Below, one piece after another: positions 7,345 through 17,455 of a stretch of DNA of 64,000 nucleotides. The notes beneath the pieces were generated by a model that did not search any database, was not told where the DNA came from, and saw nothing but the letters and a program-made list of their open reading frames with translations. Source of the DNA: JAJEFO01 sp965214325 (GTDB lineage: Bacteria > Pseudomonadota > Alphaproteobacteria > Rhodobacterales > Rhodobacteraceae); assembly GCA_965214325.1 (NCBI GenBank), contig CBDCBG010000006.1:4588001-4652000 (forward strand), in the 5' to 3' direction. The translations under genes and the position numbers were made by a program. Position 1 is the first letter of the stretch; every line of letters begins with the position of its first letter.

Positions 7345-9182
7345 GGGTGTAACCCACTTTTGTTGTTTGGGCTGATTTCAGCCCCCTTTGTTCTGCTCCG
7401 ACAGGCAGCTACGGTACCGGACGCCCGCCGCCTGCACCCTGCACGAATCACCGCTCCTGCGCCTTCGGGTTGCACTGCCGCCTCCATTGTCCTTGAAAGG
7501 GCACAGCCGCCACGGCCGGGACGACCGGGGAACACGGTCGCCTGCCCGCCGGCGGACCGAGCAGTAGAGAGCAGGAGAGGCAGGCATGGAACGACAGGAC
7601 AACAAGACGGATTGCCGCGACCCGGACGCGGTCGAGTATCTGGCCAAGCTGTCGACGAAGGATGCCAGGCTGCATCCGCCGGTCATCCGCACCCGGAGTG
7701 GCGGCTACACCGCCTACTGGCGTGACGGCAAGGAGGTCCGCTGGCGGGAGATCACCGCCAGTGAATTGCCCGAATTCGGCCGCAATCCGGCCGCACCCTC
7801 GGCCGAGCTTGCCGCGCTCATGGCCGATGTCGAGACCCGGTATGCCGAGCTGTTGCCGAAGCTGGTCAGGGCGGCCAGCCAGAAGGGTGCCGACATCGAC
7901 AGCATCGAGCGGGCGCTCAGGGACGGCGCCCTGGGTAATGGCGGCGTCGGCCTCAAGGTCATTCTCGAACATGTGGACTCCACCCTCAAGGCACCCGAAT
8001 GCAGGCATTGCGGCAGGAAGATGGTCCGCCACCGCCGGGCCGCCAAGACCTTCACCACCCGGCTCGGTGATGTCGAGATCATCCGCACCTATTTCCTCTG
8101 CCGGGATTGCGGGGGTGGCTTCTACCTCCTGGACCGCATGATCGGCGCCGAGGGCGACAACTGCACGGCAGGGGCAACCAGTATCATGGCCGAGGCCGCC
8201 GCCATCTGCAGCTACGCCCCGGCCACCGGCCTGCTCAGGAACCTTGCCGGGGTCCTGGTCTCGCCATCCGCATTGCAGCGCCGCGTCAGGGCAATCGGCA
8301 ACAAGGTCGAGCAATTCGAGCGGGTGATCGTGGAAGGTGCGGCACCGGCGGCCAGTCGGCAATATCTTGCCATGGACGGCACCGGGGTGCCGATGCGCCA
8401 AGAGGAGACGAAAGGCATCCGCGGCAAGCAGGAGGATGGAAGCTCGAAGACCCGGGAGGCGAAGGTGGTGATCGCATATACCGCCCAGGGGCGGAGCCCG
8501 AAGACCGGCGAGGTCACGAAGGACAAGGGCAGCGAGACTGTCAGCGCCGCCATCGACAGCGCTGCCGCCATCGGCGGCGTGAGCGCCCGTTCCGACTTTG
8601 CCGCCCGCCTCGGACGGCTGATACATCGCACCGGGCTCGGCGATGCCGAGGAGGTCGTCGTGCTCTCGGACGGGGCGACGTGGATCGTCAATGTCTGCCA
8701 GGAGATGCTGCCCGGGCCGAGGATCACCTATGTGCTGGATCTGTGGCACGCGCTGGACTATGCTGGCGACGCCCTCAAGGTGCTGGTTGCGGACCAGGGC
8801 GAGCGGAAACGGCGCATCGAGGAAATCAGGGATGAACTGAAGGCTGGGCGCGTGCACGAGGTCATTGCCTGGCTTGAGCCATTCCGGGACCGGGGCAAGG
8901 ATGTGGCTGCCTGCATCGACTACTACCGGAACAACCAGGACCGCATGCAATACGACCAGTATATCAGGCGAGGCATGCAGGTCGGCTCCGGCGTGGTCGA
9001 AAGCCTGGGCCGGCAACTCGTCGGCAAGCGCCTTAAGCAGCCGGGAAGCCACTGGACCAAGGCCGGTGCCAATCGCCTCATGGCCATCAAGGCATGCCTG
9101 CACAACAACCGGTGGGCCGACTACCTGGACTGGAACGCAAACCGGGCCCTGGCGGCGTAAACAACAAAACTGGGTTACACCC
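7345..9182 (+). mobile_element. ISKra4-family element ISKra4-A, copy 1
   Basis: A complete 1838-bp element. The inverted ends begin GGGTGTAACCCA and match at 23 of the first 24 positions. It is flanked by a perfect 10-bp target duplication GTTGCTCCAG (7335-7344 and 9183-9192). It carries one transposase gene. A second copy of identical length is at 52654-54491. The one base difference I noticed is near 7935. Confidence 0.95.
7586..9160 (+). CDS. ISKra4-family transposase (ISKra4-A copy 1)
   Basis: 524 residues, full length for the family. Seen: a zinc-finger-like CRHCGRKM...CRDCGGGF pair (about residues 138-180), then the DDE-type catalytic core with MDGTGVPM, KQEDGSSKTREAK, VVLSDGATWI and a C-terminal GMQVGSGVVES motif. 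AGGAGAGGCAGGC precedes the ATG. The protein is identical to that of copy 2, so the element is probably active or only recently inactive. Confidence 0.93.
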   Translation: MERQDNKTDCRDPDAVEYLAKLSTKDARLHPPVIRTRSGGYTAYWRDGKEVRWREITASELPEFGRNPAAPSAELAALMADVETRYAELLPKLVRAASQKGADIDSIERALRDGALGNGGVGLKVILEHVDSTLKAPECRHCGRKMVRHRRAAKTFTTRLGDVEIIRTYFLCRDCGGGFYLLDRMIGAEGDNCTAGATSIMAEAAAICSYAPATGLLRNLAGVLVSPSALQRRVRAIGNKVEQFERVIVEGAAPAASRQYLAMDGTGVPMRQEETKGIRGKQEDGSSKTREAKVVIAYTAQGRSPKTGEVTKDKGSETVSAAIDSAAAIGGVSARSDFAARLGRLIHRTGLGDAEEVVVLSDGATWIVNVCQEMLPGPRITYVLDLWHALDYAGDALKVLVADQGERKRRIEEIRDELKAGRVHEVIAWLEPFRDRGKDVAACIDYYRNNQDRMQYDQYIRRGMQVGSGVVESLGRQLVGKRLKQPGSHWTKAGANRLMAIKACLHNNRWADYLDWNANRALAA

Positions 9183-9259
9183 GTTGCTCCAGTTGCCTTG
9201 AGTGTTCGGGCGGGACATATAGTCTCCTGGAGGGATTCCAGAGTCGGGACTGGCAGGAC

Positions 9260-10222
9260 ATGACCAGGCTGAAAGGCATTTTTGCGGCGATGTGCACGCC
9301 GATGGATGACTCGGGCGATGCGATAGATCTTGGTCGCTACCGGGCGCATGCCGATGACATGATCGGGGCAGGGCTGCACGGTCTCGTGCTTGGTTCAGGC
9401 ACGGGCGAGTACGCCTACCTGTCGGACGATGAACGGCGCCACTTGATCACGGAGGGATGCAAGCACGTGAACGGCCGGGTTCCGACGATTGCGCAGACAA
9501 CGGCGATGAGCACGCGGGACTGCATTGAGAACGCCCGGTTCGCGCAGGATGCGGGCGCCGATGCGCTGATGATCCTGCCCCCCTTTCTGGAGCCCCCGAA
9601 CGAGCGCGGCGTCATGTATCACTACACCGCGATCGCCAAGTCGGTGAGCATCCCGATCGTGATGTACAACGTTCCCGAACAGGCGGCCCCGATGACGGAA
9701 GACCTGTACCGCAGGCTGCTGGCGGTCGAGAACCTGGACTACATCAAGGACAGTTCAGGGGATTTCGTGGCACTTCAAAAGCTGATTGGCATTGGCGGCA
9801 ACGTGCTCAACGGTTCCGATCCCTACGCGGTCCACAGCCTGATGTCAGGGTGTGTGGGCATGATATGGGGTGCCGCGAACTTCATGCCGCACGAATGTGC
9901 GCAGCTATACGATCTGGTTGCGGCGGGCAAGCATGCTGAAGCCCTCGTACTTTGGGATGCCATGAAATCGATCTGTTTCTGGCTTTCGGGCAACGCGCAT
10001 GACGTGGACTACCTGACGGGTGTCAAGGCTGCCGCGCGCCTGACTGGCCGGGACATGGGCGGCGCACGCAAGCCCTTGCCCCCGGTTCCGGGCGCCGCTC
10101 GCCACGACATAAGGCTGGCGCTCAGCAAATTGCCCGTGAACCGCACCAAGGTCGACCGACTGGTCTGGCGCGACTGGCAGGAAGAACGTGACTGGCTCGT
10201 CCAGTCCTACCGCAACAATTGA
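9260..10222 (+). CDS. DapA-superfamily lyase/aldolase (dihydrodipicolinate synthase family)
   Basis: 320 residues, a (beta/alpha)8 class I aldolase. The family joins or splits pyruvate-type substrates through a Schiff-base lysine. Seen: substrate-loop GSGTGE (45-50, replacing the usual GTTGE), Tyr136 in MYNVPE and Schiff-base Lys163 in YIKDSSGD. The C-terminal extension (residues 255-320) is longer than in DapA proper. AGGA lies just before the ATG. It is followed after 12 nt by an aldehyde dehydrogenase and an FAD oxidoreductase. That set suggests amino acid or sugar-acid breakdown (for example hydroxyproline- or 2-keto-3-deoxy-sugar-type routes) rather than lysine synthesis. The substrate is unknown. 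ISKra4-A copy 1 ends 77 bp upstream and may have displaced the promoter. Confidence 0.85.
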   Translation: MTRLKGIFAAMCTPMDDSGDAIDLGRYRAHADDMIGAGLHGLVLGSGTGEYAYLSDDERRHLITEGCKHVNGRVPTIAQTTAMSTRDCIENARFAQDAGADALMILPPFLEPPNERGVMYHYTAIAKSVSIPIVMYNVPEQAAPMTEDLYRRLLAVENLDYIKDSSGDFVALQKLIGIGGNVLNGSDPYAVHSLMSGCVGMIWGAANFMPHECAQLYDLVAAGKHAEALVLWDAMKSICFWLSGNAHDVDYLTGVKAAARLTGRDMGGARKPLPPVPGAARHDIRLALSKLPVNRTKVDRLVWRDWQEERDWLVQSYRNN

Positions 10223-10234
10223 GGCGTGCCCAAA

Positions 10235-11704
10235 ATGGCCGAGAACAAGAAATCCTATCCTACCAGGGCCGTGATCGGCGGACGGTCCGTTGCCGCCGCC
10301 GCCGGCAAGACGTTCGAAACCGTCAATCCTTCGACGGGAAAGTCCCTGGCAAAGATTGCCGAATGCTCTGCTGCGGACGTCGACAAGGCGGTGGCCGCAG
10401 CGCGCCGGGCCTTCGATGGCGGGCCCTGGCCACGGATGTCGCCAGCCGAACGCAAGACGACATTGCAACGCTTCGCCACCGTGATCGAGGCGAATGCCGA
10501 AGAAATTGCCGAACTGGAAGCCCTGGAGGGGGGCAAGCCAATCAGCGATGCGCTGGGCATTGACCTGCCGGAGACGGTCGCCACGATTCGCTGGCATGCC
10601 GAAGCGGTCGACAAGATTTGCGACAAGATCACGCCTTCCGATCCCGGCTTTCTTGCCATGGTCGTGCGCGAGCCCATAGGCGTGGTGGCAGCGGTCCTGC
10701 CATGGAACTTTCCCGTCATGATGGCGGCATGGAAGCTGGGCCCCGCGCTCGCCGAAGGCAACACGATGGTGCTGAAGCCGGCCGAGCAGACATCCATGTC
10801 TACGATCCGCCTGGCCGAACTTGCGGCCGAAGCCGGCATTCCCGATGGCGTGGTCAACGTCGTGCCTGGATTCGGCGAGGTCGCGGGAAAGGCGCTGGGC
10901 GAGCACATGCAGGTCGATTGCGTCGGGTTCACGGGTTCAACGCACACCGGGCGGCGGTTTCTGCGTTACGCGGCGGACTCGAACCTGAAGCGGGTCCTGC
11001 TTGAATGCGGCGGCAAGAATCCGATGATCGTCATGCCGGATGTCGAGGATCTCGATCTTGTCGCGGATCATGCCGCCAACGCAGCTTTCTGGAACATGGG
11101 AGAGAACTGCTCGTCGAACAGCCGCCTTCTGGTTCATGAGAGCCTGCATGCCGAACTGACCGACCTGATAGTCGAGCGTGCGCAGGGCTGGGTGGTTGAC
11201 GACCCGCTGAAGGCTGCGTGCCGCATTGGCCCTCTCATCGAAAGGGAGCATATGGAAAGGGTCCTGGGACACATCGAACAGGCCAAGAAGGATGGGGCCA
11301 AGCTGATTCATGGCGGCAGGCGGGTGCTTGTGGAAACCGGCGGCTACTTTGTCGAGCCGACCGTTTTCGACGACGTCACCCCTGAGATGCCGCTAGCGCG
11401 CGAAGAGGTGTTTGGTCCGGTGCTTGCCATCATGACATTCAAGACCCCGGAGGAGGCCATCGCGATCGCCAATGACACCGACTACGGTCTGGCGGCATCC
11501 ATATTCGCCCAATCGAACAAGACCGCGCAAAACGCGGCGCGGCAGGTGCGTGCCGGAACGGTATCGGTCAACTGCTATGGCGAGGGCGACCAAGGCACGC
11601 CCTTTGGCGGTTACAAGCTGTCCGGTTTCGGCGGACGCGACAAGTCGCTCGCCGCCCATGTTCAGTACTGCGAATTGAAGACTGTGTGGATGGATCTCGG
11701 CTGA
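10235..11704 (+). CDS. NAD(P)-dependent aldehyde dehydrogenase
   Basis: 489 residues. Oxidises an aldehyde to a carboxylate. Catalytic residues are visible: Asn158 (PWNFP), Lys181 (LKPAEQTS), Glu257 (LECGGKNP) and nucleophile Cys292 (GENCSSNSR), with the family GFTGS motif before Glu257. A GTG at 10226 would add three residues, but the GAGG at 10221-10224 suits the ATG at 10235. It is in one operon with the DapA-like gene. The C-terminal YKLSGFGGRDKSLAAHVQY is typical of puuC-like or semialdehyde dehydrogenases. The substrate is unknown. Confidence 0.9.
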   Translation: MAENKKSYPTRAVIGGRSVAAAAGKTFETVNPSTGKSLAKIAECSAADVDKAVAAARRAFDGGPWPRMSPAERKTTLQRFATVIEANAEEIAELEALEGGKPISDALGIDLPETVATIRWHAEAVDKICDKITPSDPGFLAMVVREPIGVVAAVLPWNFPVMMAAWKLGPALAEGNTMVLKPAEQTSMSTIRLAELAAEAGIPDGVVNVVPGFGEVAGKALGEHMQVDCVGFTGSTHTGRRFLRYAADSNLKRVLLECGGKNPMIVMPDVEDLDLVADHAANAAFWNMGENCSSNSRLLVHESLHAELTDLIVERAQGWVVDDPLKAACRIGPLIEREHMERVLGHIEQAKKDGAKLIHGGRRVLVETGGYFVEPTVFDDVTPEMPLAREEVFGPVLAIMTFKTPEEAIAIANDTDYGLAASIFAQSNKTAQNAARQVRAGTVSVNCYGEGDQGTPFGGYKLSGFGGRDKSLAAHVQYCELKTVWMDLG

Positions 11705-11712
11705 ACCCGAAG

Positions 11713-12641
11713 ATGAAGATCAATCGGCTTCCCAAGATGGATGACAACAATGGCTGGCTGAACATCCTGCCTCCGTTGCCGCCACCCGTTTCGGCCCTGG
11801 GTGAAATTCAGTCCGATTTCGCCATAGTCGGCGCGGGGTACGCCGGCTTGGCGATTGCACGTCGCCTGGCAGGGCTGTTGCCGGATTGCAGCATCGTCCT
11901 GCTGGATGCCGGGCGGGTCGGGAACAACTCGGCGGGTCGCAGTTCAGGCTTTGCCATCGACCAGGCCCACAACATTCGCGCAAAGGACCTTGCCGGCATC
12001 ATCGACGCGGAGAGGGAGCAGCTTGCACTCAACCGCGCCGGGCTGGATTGCCTGCGCGAGGCGGTTCGAACTCATCGGATTCTCTGCGACTGGGACGAAG
12101 CCGGAAAGATTCACGCGGCTGCGACCGATAGCGGAGCCTCCAAGCCGAAGGCGTATGCCAAGACCCTGGACCCTGGACCTTCTGGATGTGGAGTATGACT
12201 GGCTTGGCGCTGACCAGCTGAAAGAGATCACGGGTTCGGAATTCTATGTCTCCGGTCTTTACGCCCCTGGCACCGTCCTGGTGCAGCCAGCCGCCTTGGT
12301 CCGCGGTCTCGCTACGACCCTGCCCGAAAACGTGATGCTCTTCGAGGACAGCCCGGTGACGGCGATGGAACTCGGGGTCCCGCATCGGCTGACCCTGCCC
12401 GGGGCGTCCATCACGGCTCGCACGCTGATACTGGCCAACAACGGGTTTGCCGGGCAGTTCAGCTACTACCGAAAGGAACTGCTGCCCATTGCCACCTAGG
12501 CCAGCCTGACCCGCCCGCTGACCGACGACGAAGCCGAGATCCTGGGCGGCAGCGACAGCTGGGGCATAGTTCCTGCCGATCCTTTCGGCACCTCTGTCCG
12601 GCGAATGATCGATTGTCGAGTCCTGATCCGGAACATCTACA
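11713..12641 (+). pseudogene. FAD-dependent oxidoreductase (DAO family), N-terminal part, interrupted
   Basis: Starts MKINRLPKMDD with a dinucleotide-binding motif DFAIVGAGYAGLAIARRL and a flavin-contact segment AGRSSGFAID, as in PuuB/OrdL-type amine oxidases. Three lesions are visible. A tandem duplication of CCCTGGA (12164-12170, 12171-12177) shifts the frame. A TAG at 12497-12499 replaces a codon in ..IAT*ASLTRPLTDDE. An IS1634-family element is inserted after 12641 with a 6-bp TCTACA target duplication. Removing the IS and one TCTACA joins LIRNIY to SYNPGLNPMERD at 17692, in frame. It follows the aldehyde dehydrogenase by 8 nt, so it was the third gene of that operon. Confidence 0.88.
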
Positions 12642-12722
12642 CGGAACTTCAGGGGGATCTGAAAAGGGATTCAATGACCAACCTTCTGGTTTTCATGGGT
12701 TTTCCGGCCCTGCGGCCGCCCG

Positions 12723-13175
12723 TCAACCTGTCATCCTTATGGGAACGTTCCGGTCAGGGTTCACTCCGAGAAGCTGGAACGCCCGTTTCTGGACCGGGGT
12801 CGGCCTGGTGACGACGGACAGCAGGCTTGCGTCATGGTCCGACAGGCGCAGCTGGTTCAGCGCCATCCCCGAGAGATCGTCGAGCAGGGTGCGGAAGCTG
12901 TGGGCGGGCAGGTCGTCTGCGGTGCGCTTGGTTGCGGCCTTCCGCCGGGCGGATTCCGACGGCCAGGCCTTCTCCACCGGCGAGTTCCGCCGTTCCCGGG
13001 CGTCCGCGCGGTCGTCGTCCTCGAACAGGAGCGGCGCGAGGCGCCGGCGCATGTGCCATTCGACGTGCAGGGCCAGCATGCAAAGGAACACGTGCGCGCG
13101 GACGTGGTCGGGGGAGTACACGTAGACCGGACGGATCCGGAGGTCGCTCTTCGCGTTCCGGAACGCGCGCTCCAC
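12723..13175 (-). pseudogene. IS1634-family transposase #1, C-terminal piece
   Basis: Reads on the minus strand from VERAFRNAKSDLRIRPVYVY through HVFLCMLALHVEWHMRRRLA, the conserved C-terminal part of IS1634/IS4-type DDE transposases. It continues the N-terminal piece at 16122-17455. After removing the IS21-family element and one copy of its 8-bp target duplication, the frame restores to 592 residues. Confidence 0.88.
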
Positions 13176-13275
13176 TGCCAAATTTCACGAAGGTAGCCAC
13201 CCAATTTCACGCATGGTAGCCACGTAATTTCACTCAAGGTAGCCGCCCAATATCACCATGGTAGCCACCCCCTCG
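13176..13275 (+). repeat. IS21-family left-end repeat array
   Basis: Four tandem, imperfect copies of a ~25-nt unit with the cores AATTTCAC or AATATCAC and GGTAGCCAC, starting at the terminal TG. They are presumed IstA binding sites. Confidence 0.8.
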
Positions 13276-13350
13276 GGGTGACAGGCCTTGGCTTGATTCA
13301 GCATGCCGTTCTACGTCCCGGATTTTGGCGATCACTCCGAGGAGCATTGA

Positions 13351-14880
13351 ATGGCACAGAAGAGGCTGCCCATGAGGAAAGTAAGGAAGATACTGCAATT
13401 TCATTTTGACGAGGGCCGCAGCGCCCGGGCGATCGCGACCCACTGCGGTCTTGCCCGGCGCTCGGTTGCACAGACCCTGGCACGGTTCGCGGCTTCGGGA
13501 CTGAACTTGCCGGAAGCGGCCGGGATGGACGATGCGGCGCTGGAGGCGGCGCTCTATCCGGCGCGGCAGGTCCGGCCTGCGGACGAGGACGTGGACTGGG
13601 CGGAGGTCGAGAAGGACCTTTCGGGCCGCGGCGTGACGTTGAAGCTGCTGTGGGGGGAATGGCGCGAGACGCATCCCGACGGCATGAGCTACGTGACCTG
13701 GTGCCGTCGGTTCCGCGACTGGCGGCCGGCCACGGACGTGACGATGCGCCAGAACCGTCGCCCCGGCGAACGGCTGTTCGTCGACTACGCGGGCATGACC
13801 GTGCAGGTTTTCATCGACGGGGTTGAGCGTGACGCGCAGCTGTTCGTGGCCTCGATGGGGGTCTCCGGGCGGATCTACGCCGAAGCGACGCTCAGCCAGA
13901 AGATCGACGACTGGTGCAACTCGCACGTGCGCTGCCTCGAAGACATGGGCCGGGCGCCGCAAGTCGCGGTGCCCGACAACCTCAAGGCGGCGGTGAAGAA
14001 GCCGTCACGCTACGAGCCGGTCCTGAACGAGACCTACGCCGACCTGCTTGAGCATTACGGCATCGAGGGCTTGCCTGCGCGGGTGAAGAGGCCTCGCGAC
14101 AAGGCACTGGTCGAAAATGGAGTCCTTTTGGTCGAGCGGCGGGTTCTGGCACCGCTGCGCGACCATGTCTTCCACGACCTTGCGTCGCTGAACCGGGCGA
14201 TCGCGGACCGGGTGCGGGAACTCAACGGGAAGCCCTGTTCCGACGGCACGGGCGAGACCCGCTTCAGCCGGTACGAAAGCGTCGATGTCCCGCACATGAA
14301 GCCTTTGCCGGACCGGCGCTGGCAGCGTACGACATGGCGCGAGAACACGGTCCATTCCGACTACCACATCGCGATCGACCGCCATTTCTACTCCGTTCCC
14401 TACACGTATGCCGGCAAGAAGGTCGATGTCCGCCTGCGCGGCCGGGTGATCGACGTGTTCCATCGCGGCAAGCAGATCGCGAGCCACATGCGCAGCGACG
14501 CCAACGGGCGTGCCACCACGTTCAAGGAGCATCAGCCGCAGGCCCACCAGCGCGCCGGCGTCGAGAGCACACGCGCACAGCTCGAGAACCGTGCGCGGGA
14601 CATCGGCCCTCATGTCCACGCCTTCGTCATCGCGGTCATGGGACGCAATTCCAACCCGGAGTTCGGCTTCCGTTCCTGCTACGGCGTGCTCCGCCTGGCA
14701 GGGAGCCACGGGCCGGAGCGCCTCGACAACGCCTGCCGCTACGCGCTGGATCTCGGCTCCAGGACCTGGCGCGGGCTCGACAACATCCTGCGCACCGGCG
14801 CCGATCTCGTCGACGGGCAGGAACCCGAGACCAGACCCATCGAACATTCCAACATCAGAGGACCGGAGTACTACAGATGA
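13351..14880 (+). CDS. istA: IS21-family transposase IstA
   Basis: 509 residues. An N-terminal helix-turn-helix (RKILQFHFDEGRSARAIATH) is followed by the DDE integrase core. The first Asp lies in RPGERLFVDYAGMTVQVF, the second in PDNLKAAV, and the Glu in the segment DKALVENGVL. This is the usual IstA layout and length. The stop overlaps the istB start by ATGA, so translation is coupled. Confidence 0.93.
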   Translation: MAQKRLPMRKVRKILQFHFDEGRSARAIATHCGLARRSVAQTLARFAASGLNLPEAAGMDDAALEAALYPARQVRPADEDVDWAEVEKDLSGRGVTLKLLWGEWRETHPDGMSYVTWCRRFRDWRPATDVTMRQNRRPGERLFVDYAGMTVQVFIDGVERDAQLFVASMGVSGRIYAEATLSQKIDDWCNSHVRCLEDMGRAPQVAVPDNLKAAVKKPSRYEPVLNETYADLLEHYGIEGLPARVKRPRDKALVENGVLLVERRVLAPLRDHVFHDLASLNRAIADRVRELNGKPCSDGTGETRFSRYESVDVPHMKPLPDRRWQRTTWRENTVHSDYHIAIDRHFYSVPYTYAGKKVDVRLRGRVIDVFHRGKQIASHMRSDANGRATTFKEHQPQAHQRAGVESTRAQLENRARDIGPHVHAFVIAVMGRNSNPEFGFRSCYGVLRLAGSHGPERLDNACRYALDLGSRTWRGLDNILRTGADLVDGQEPETRPIEHSNIRGPEYYR

Positions 14881-15632
14881 CCGACACTGCCATCCTGCAC
14901 CCGCTCACCCAGCGCATCGCATCGCTGCGCCTGCCCGGCATGCTGGCCGCCTTCCAGGAACAGCTGGCACGCCACGATCTGGACGACATGCCGTTCGAGG
15001 ACCGGCTCGCGCTGCTGATCGACCGCGAGGTCGTCGAGCGGCGCTCGCGCGCGCTGCAGCGGCGCCTGAAGAAGGCCCAGCTGCGCCACCAGGACGCCTG
15101 CTTCGAGGACATCAACCTCACCCGGCGGCGCGGCCTCAAGCGCAGCGTCGTGCTCGGCCTCGGCGACTGTGCCTGGATCCGGAACGGCGCCAACATCCTG
15201 ATCACCGGCCCGTGCGGCACGGGCAAGAGCTGGATCGCCTGCGCACTCGCCCACAAGGCATGTCTCGAAGGGTTTCAGGCCCGGTACCTGCGCGTCCCGC
15301 GACTGCTCACCGAACTGCGGATCGCTCACGGCGAAGGCACCATCCCCAAGCTCTACCGCGATCTCGCCAGGCTCGACGTGATCATCCTCGACGACTGGGG
15401 CCTGGCCGCGCTCGATGCGGCCCGGGCGCGCGACCTGCTCGAGATCCTCGACGACCGCTTCGACCGCCGCTCGGTGATCGTCACTTCGCAACTGCCGGTG
15501 GCTGGCTGGCACCAGACAGTCGCGGAGCCGACGGTCGCGGACGCCATCCTCGACCGCCTCGTCCATGGCGCGATCCGGTTCGAGCTGCACGGTTCGTCGA
15601 TGCGGGCCGACAGCGCCGAGGACGGAAAATGA
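14877..15632 (+). CDS. istB: IS21-family helper ATPase IstB
   Basis: 251 residues. The DnaA/DnaC-like AAA+ ATPase that assists IstA in target choice. Seen: Walker A GPCGTGKS, Walker B VIILDDWGL, sensor-I-like VIVTSQLP. It starts at ATG 14877, overlapping the istA stop. A longer reading from 14334 in the same frame is istA shadow sequence. Confidence 0.93.
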   Translation: MTDTAILHPLTQRIASLRLPGMLAAFQEQLARHDLDDMPFEDRLALLIDREVVERRSRALQRRLKKAQLRHQDACFEDINLTRRRGLKRSVVLGLGDCAWIRNGANILITGPCGTGKSWIACALAHKACLEGFQARYLRVPRLLTELRIAHGEGTIPKLYRDLARLDVIILDDWGLAALDAARARDLLEILDDRFDRRSVIVTSQLPVAGWHQTVAEPTVADAILDRLVHGAIRFELHGSSMRADSAEDGK

Positions 15633-16016
15633 GAGCCGGAGCCGGCGCCAGGCCGGGACGTCTGCCGAAATCGGTCCCGGGGGGTCCTGTGGATTTGTGG
15701 ACGAGCCCTTCGGGCCGGCCCGCGCCCTGCGGGCCGTGTGGACAAGCCGTGGACGACGCAAGGGCGTCGCCCACCGCATTGCCCACACTCGCGGGCCTCT
15801 CGCCCACAAGCTCCACAGGACCGCAACAACAACCATTTCAATTTGGATTCGAAGAAGGCGTCGCTGACGCTCCGGCAGCGTGCACACGCATTGCCGGAAT
15901 CCCGTACCGGAGGACCGGTCCTGACGGCCGAGCCTTGCGGCAGGGCCTTCGCGGAGATAGCTTCAGACCCGGAACAGAAGAGGAGACCAACTTGCCCAAC
16001 ACGGCCTGATCGCGTC
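15633..16016. other. Non-coding tail of the IS21-family element
   Basis: About 385 bp after istB without a credible gene. It is GC-rich with short inverted GGGCC/GGCCC runs. The function is unknown; it lies before the right-end repeats. Confidence 0.6.
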
Positions 16017-16121
16017 GCTTCGCTCCGGGTGGCTACCATGGTGACATTGGGTGGCTACGTTGAGTGAAATTGACCGGCTACTTTGGCTGAAATTAGGGTG
16101 GTACGTTGGTGAAATTCGGCA
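16017..16121 (-). repeat. IS21-family right-end repeat array
   Basis: Inverted relative to the left end. At least four copies of the AATTTCAC/GGTAGCCAC-type unit (some degenerate, e.g. CAATGTCACCATGGTAGCC) end at the terminal CGGCA at 16117-16121. Confidence 0.8.
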
Positions 16122-17455
16122 CGCTCCACGCCGGCGAGGCTCTTGTACGCATCAACCGCTTCGGCCGCGCCCATGGAGGCGGGATCCAGGCTGGTGCGGA
16201 TGACGTACACGCCGTCGAGCCGCGCCTCCGCCTCGATCCGGTCCTTCCGCCGGCGCCAGGAGACGCCCCTGTCGGTCACGTCGACTTCCATGTGCTTCCC
16301 GACCTTCCGGCGGTTGACGTCCCTGCCCACCCGGCGGTCGATGGCCTCCCGGCCCTTCAGCCGGCCCGAGCGCACCGACCTCGCGATCGCCGCCAGCGCC
16401 TCCTCGGTGGCCTGGAGCAGGGCCGAACGCTTGCGCGCCCGCTCCTGCCGCAGCCGGGGGTTCATGCAGACCATCAGCCGCTCGCCGGGGAAGTCCGGGC
16501 CCGTGACCTCGGCCACCGCGTCGGGAGCCAGCGTCTCGGGCACCAGAGGGGCCGGGGCGCCGTCCGCGCCCTCCTTCAGGAGCTTGCGGATGTCCTGCGT
16601 CTTCAGGGCCGAGATCCAGTCGAGCCCCGCCGGCTCGATGTCCTCGCGGATCCGCGCCGTGGTCAGCATCCCCCTGTCGCCCACGAGGGCGATGCGGTCG
16701 ATGCCGAAGCGCTTTCGGATCCTGTTCACCTGGCTCGCCACCGTGGACGGGTCCGCGGTGTTTCCGGGGAACACCTCCACCGCGACCGGGCAGCCGTCGG
16801 AGGCGCAGAGCATCCCGAACACGATCTGCCGCTTGCCCCTCTTCCCGTCGCGGCTGTGGCCGAAGGCCGCGAGCGGGCAGCAGGTGCCCTCGAGGTACGA
16901 ACTGCTCACGTCGTACAGGATGAGCGTTCCGTCCTTCAGGTGCCGGCTGGCCAGGCTCCTCTCGATCCAGGGCTGGCGCTTCAGCAGCCAGTCGAGCATG
17001 TCGAGCACCTCGTTGCCGGCGACGGGGCCGAGCCCGAGCAGGGCGCCGAGGCTGCTCGTCGCGGTCTCGGGCGACAGCCGCCGGGCGGTGGCGAGCTTGG
17101 AATCGGGCGACAGCACCCTCGAGACGACGGCGGCCAGCGCCAGCTGGCGCTCGCGGCTGCGGGTCCGGTGGAGCATGCGCTCGAGGCCGAGGTCCCGCGC
17201 GGTGCCGAGGACGGCGGCGACATGCCCGTGCAGGAGTGAGCGCTCCACCTGCATGAGGTCGCCGACGTCGCTGACGGCGACGGCGCCCTTGAGCACGGCC
17301 CGGAAGCCATCGACGATCTCGGGCGGGAACTTCGAGAGGTTGGCGACGGTCCTCTTGCGGACCCGCTTTCCCTCCCGCCAAGCCTGGCGGAGGAGGATTG
17401 CGGGCTTTCCTGCCTGGTTGGGCACGGATTCGATGTTGAGGGCCATGGCGGGCAT
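16122..17455 (-). pseudogene. IS1634-family transposase #1, N-terminal piece
   Basis: Starts MPAMALNIESVPNQAGKP at 17455 and runs into the IS21-family right end. Seen: the catalytic-domain features LILYDVSSSYLEGTCCPLAA, KRQIVFGMLCASDGCPV, VFPGNTADPSTV and IALVGDRGMLT, with RLKGREAIDRRVGRDVNRRK downstream. The gene is inactive because of the IS21 insertion at codon ~443. It is a clear but divergent relative of the transposase at 57945-61431. Confidence 0.9.

Larger units (their letters stand above)
13176..16121 (+). mobile_element. IS21-family element inserted in IS1634 #1
   Basis: 2946 bp with ends TGCC[A/G]AATTTCAC, flanked by an 8-bp target duplication CGCTCCAC (13168-13175 and 16122-16129). 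It carries overlapping istA and istB genes and arrays of related transposase-binding repeats at both ends, the hallmarks of the IS21 family. Both genes look intact. Confidence 0.93.

Noticed and set aside
7448..9379. 643-codon open frame opposite the ISKra4-A transposase
   Set aside because: A high-GC shadow of the transposase gene; His/Pro/Gly/Leu-rich with no domain. The same holds for its twin at 52757-54412.
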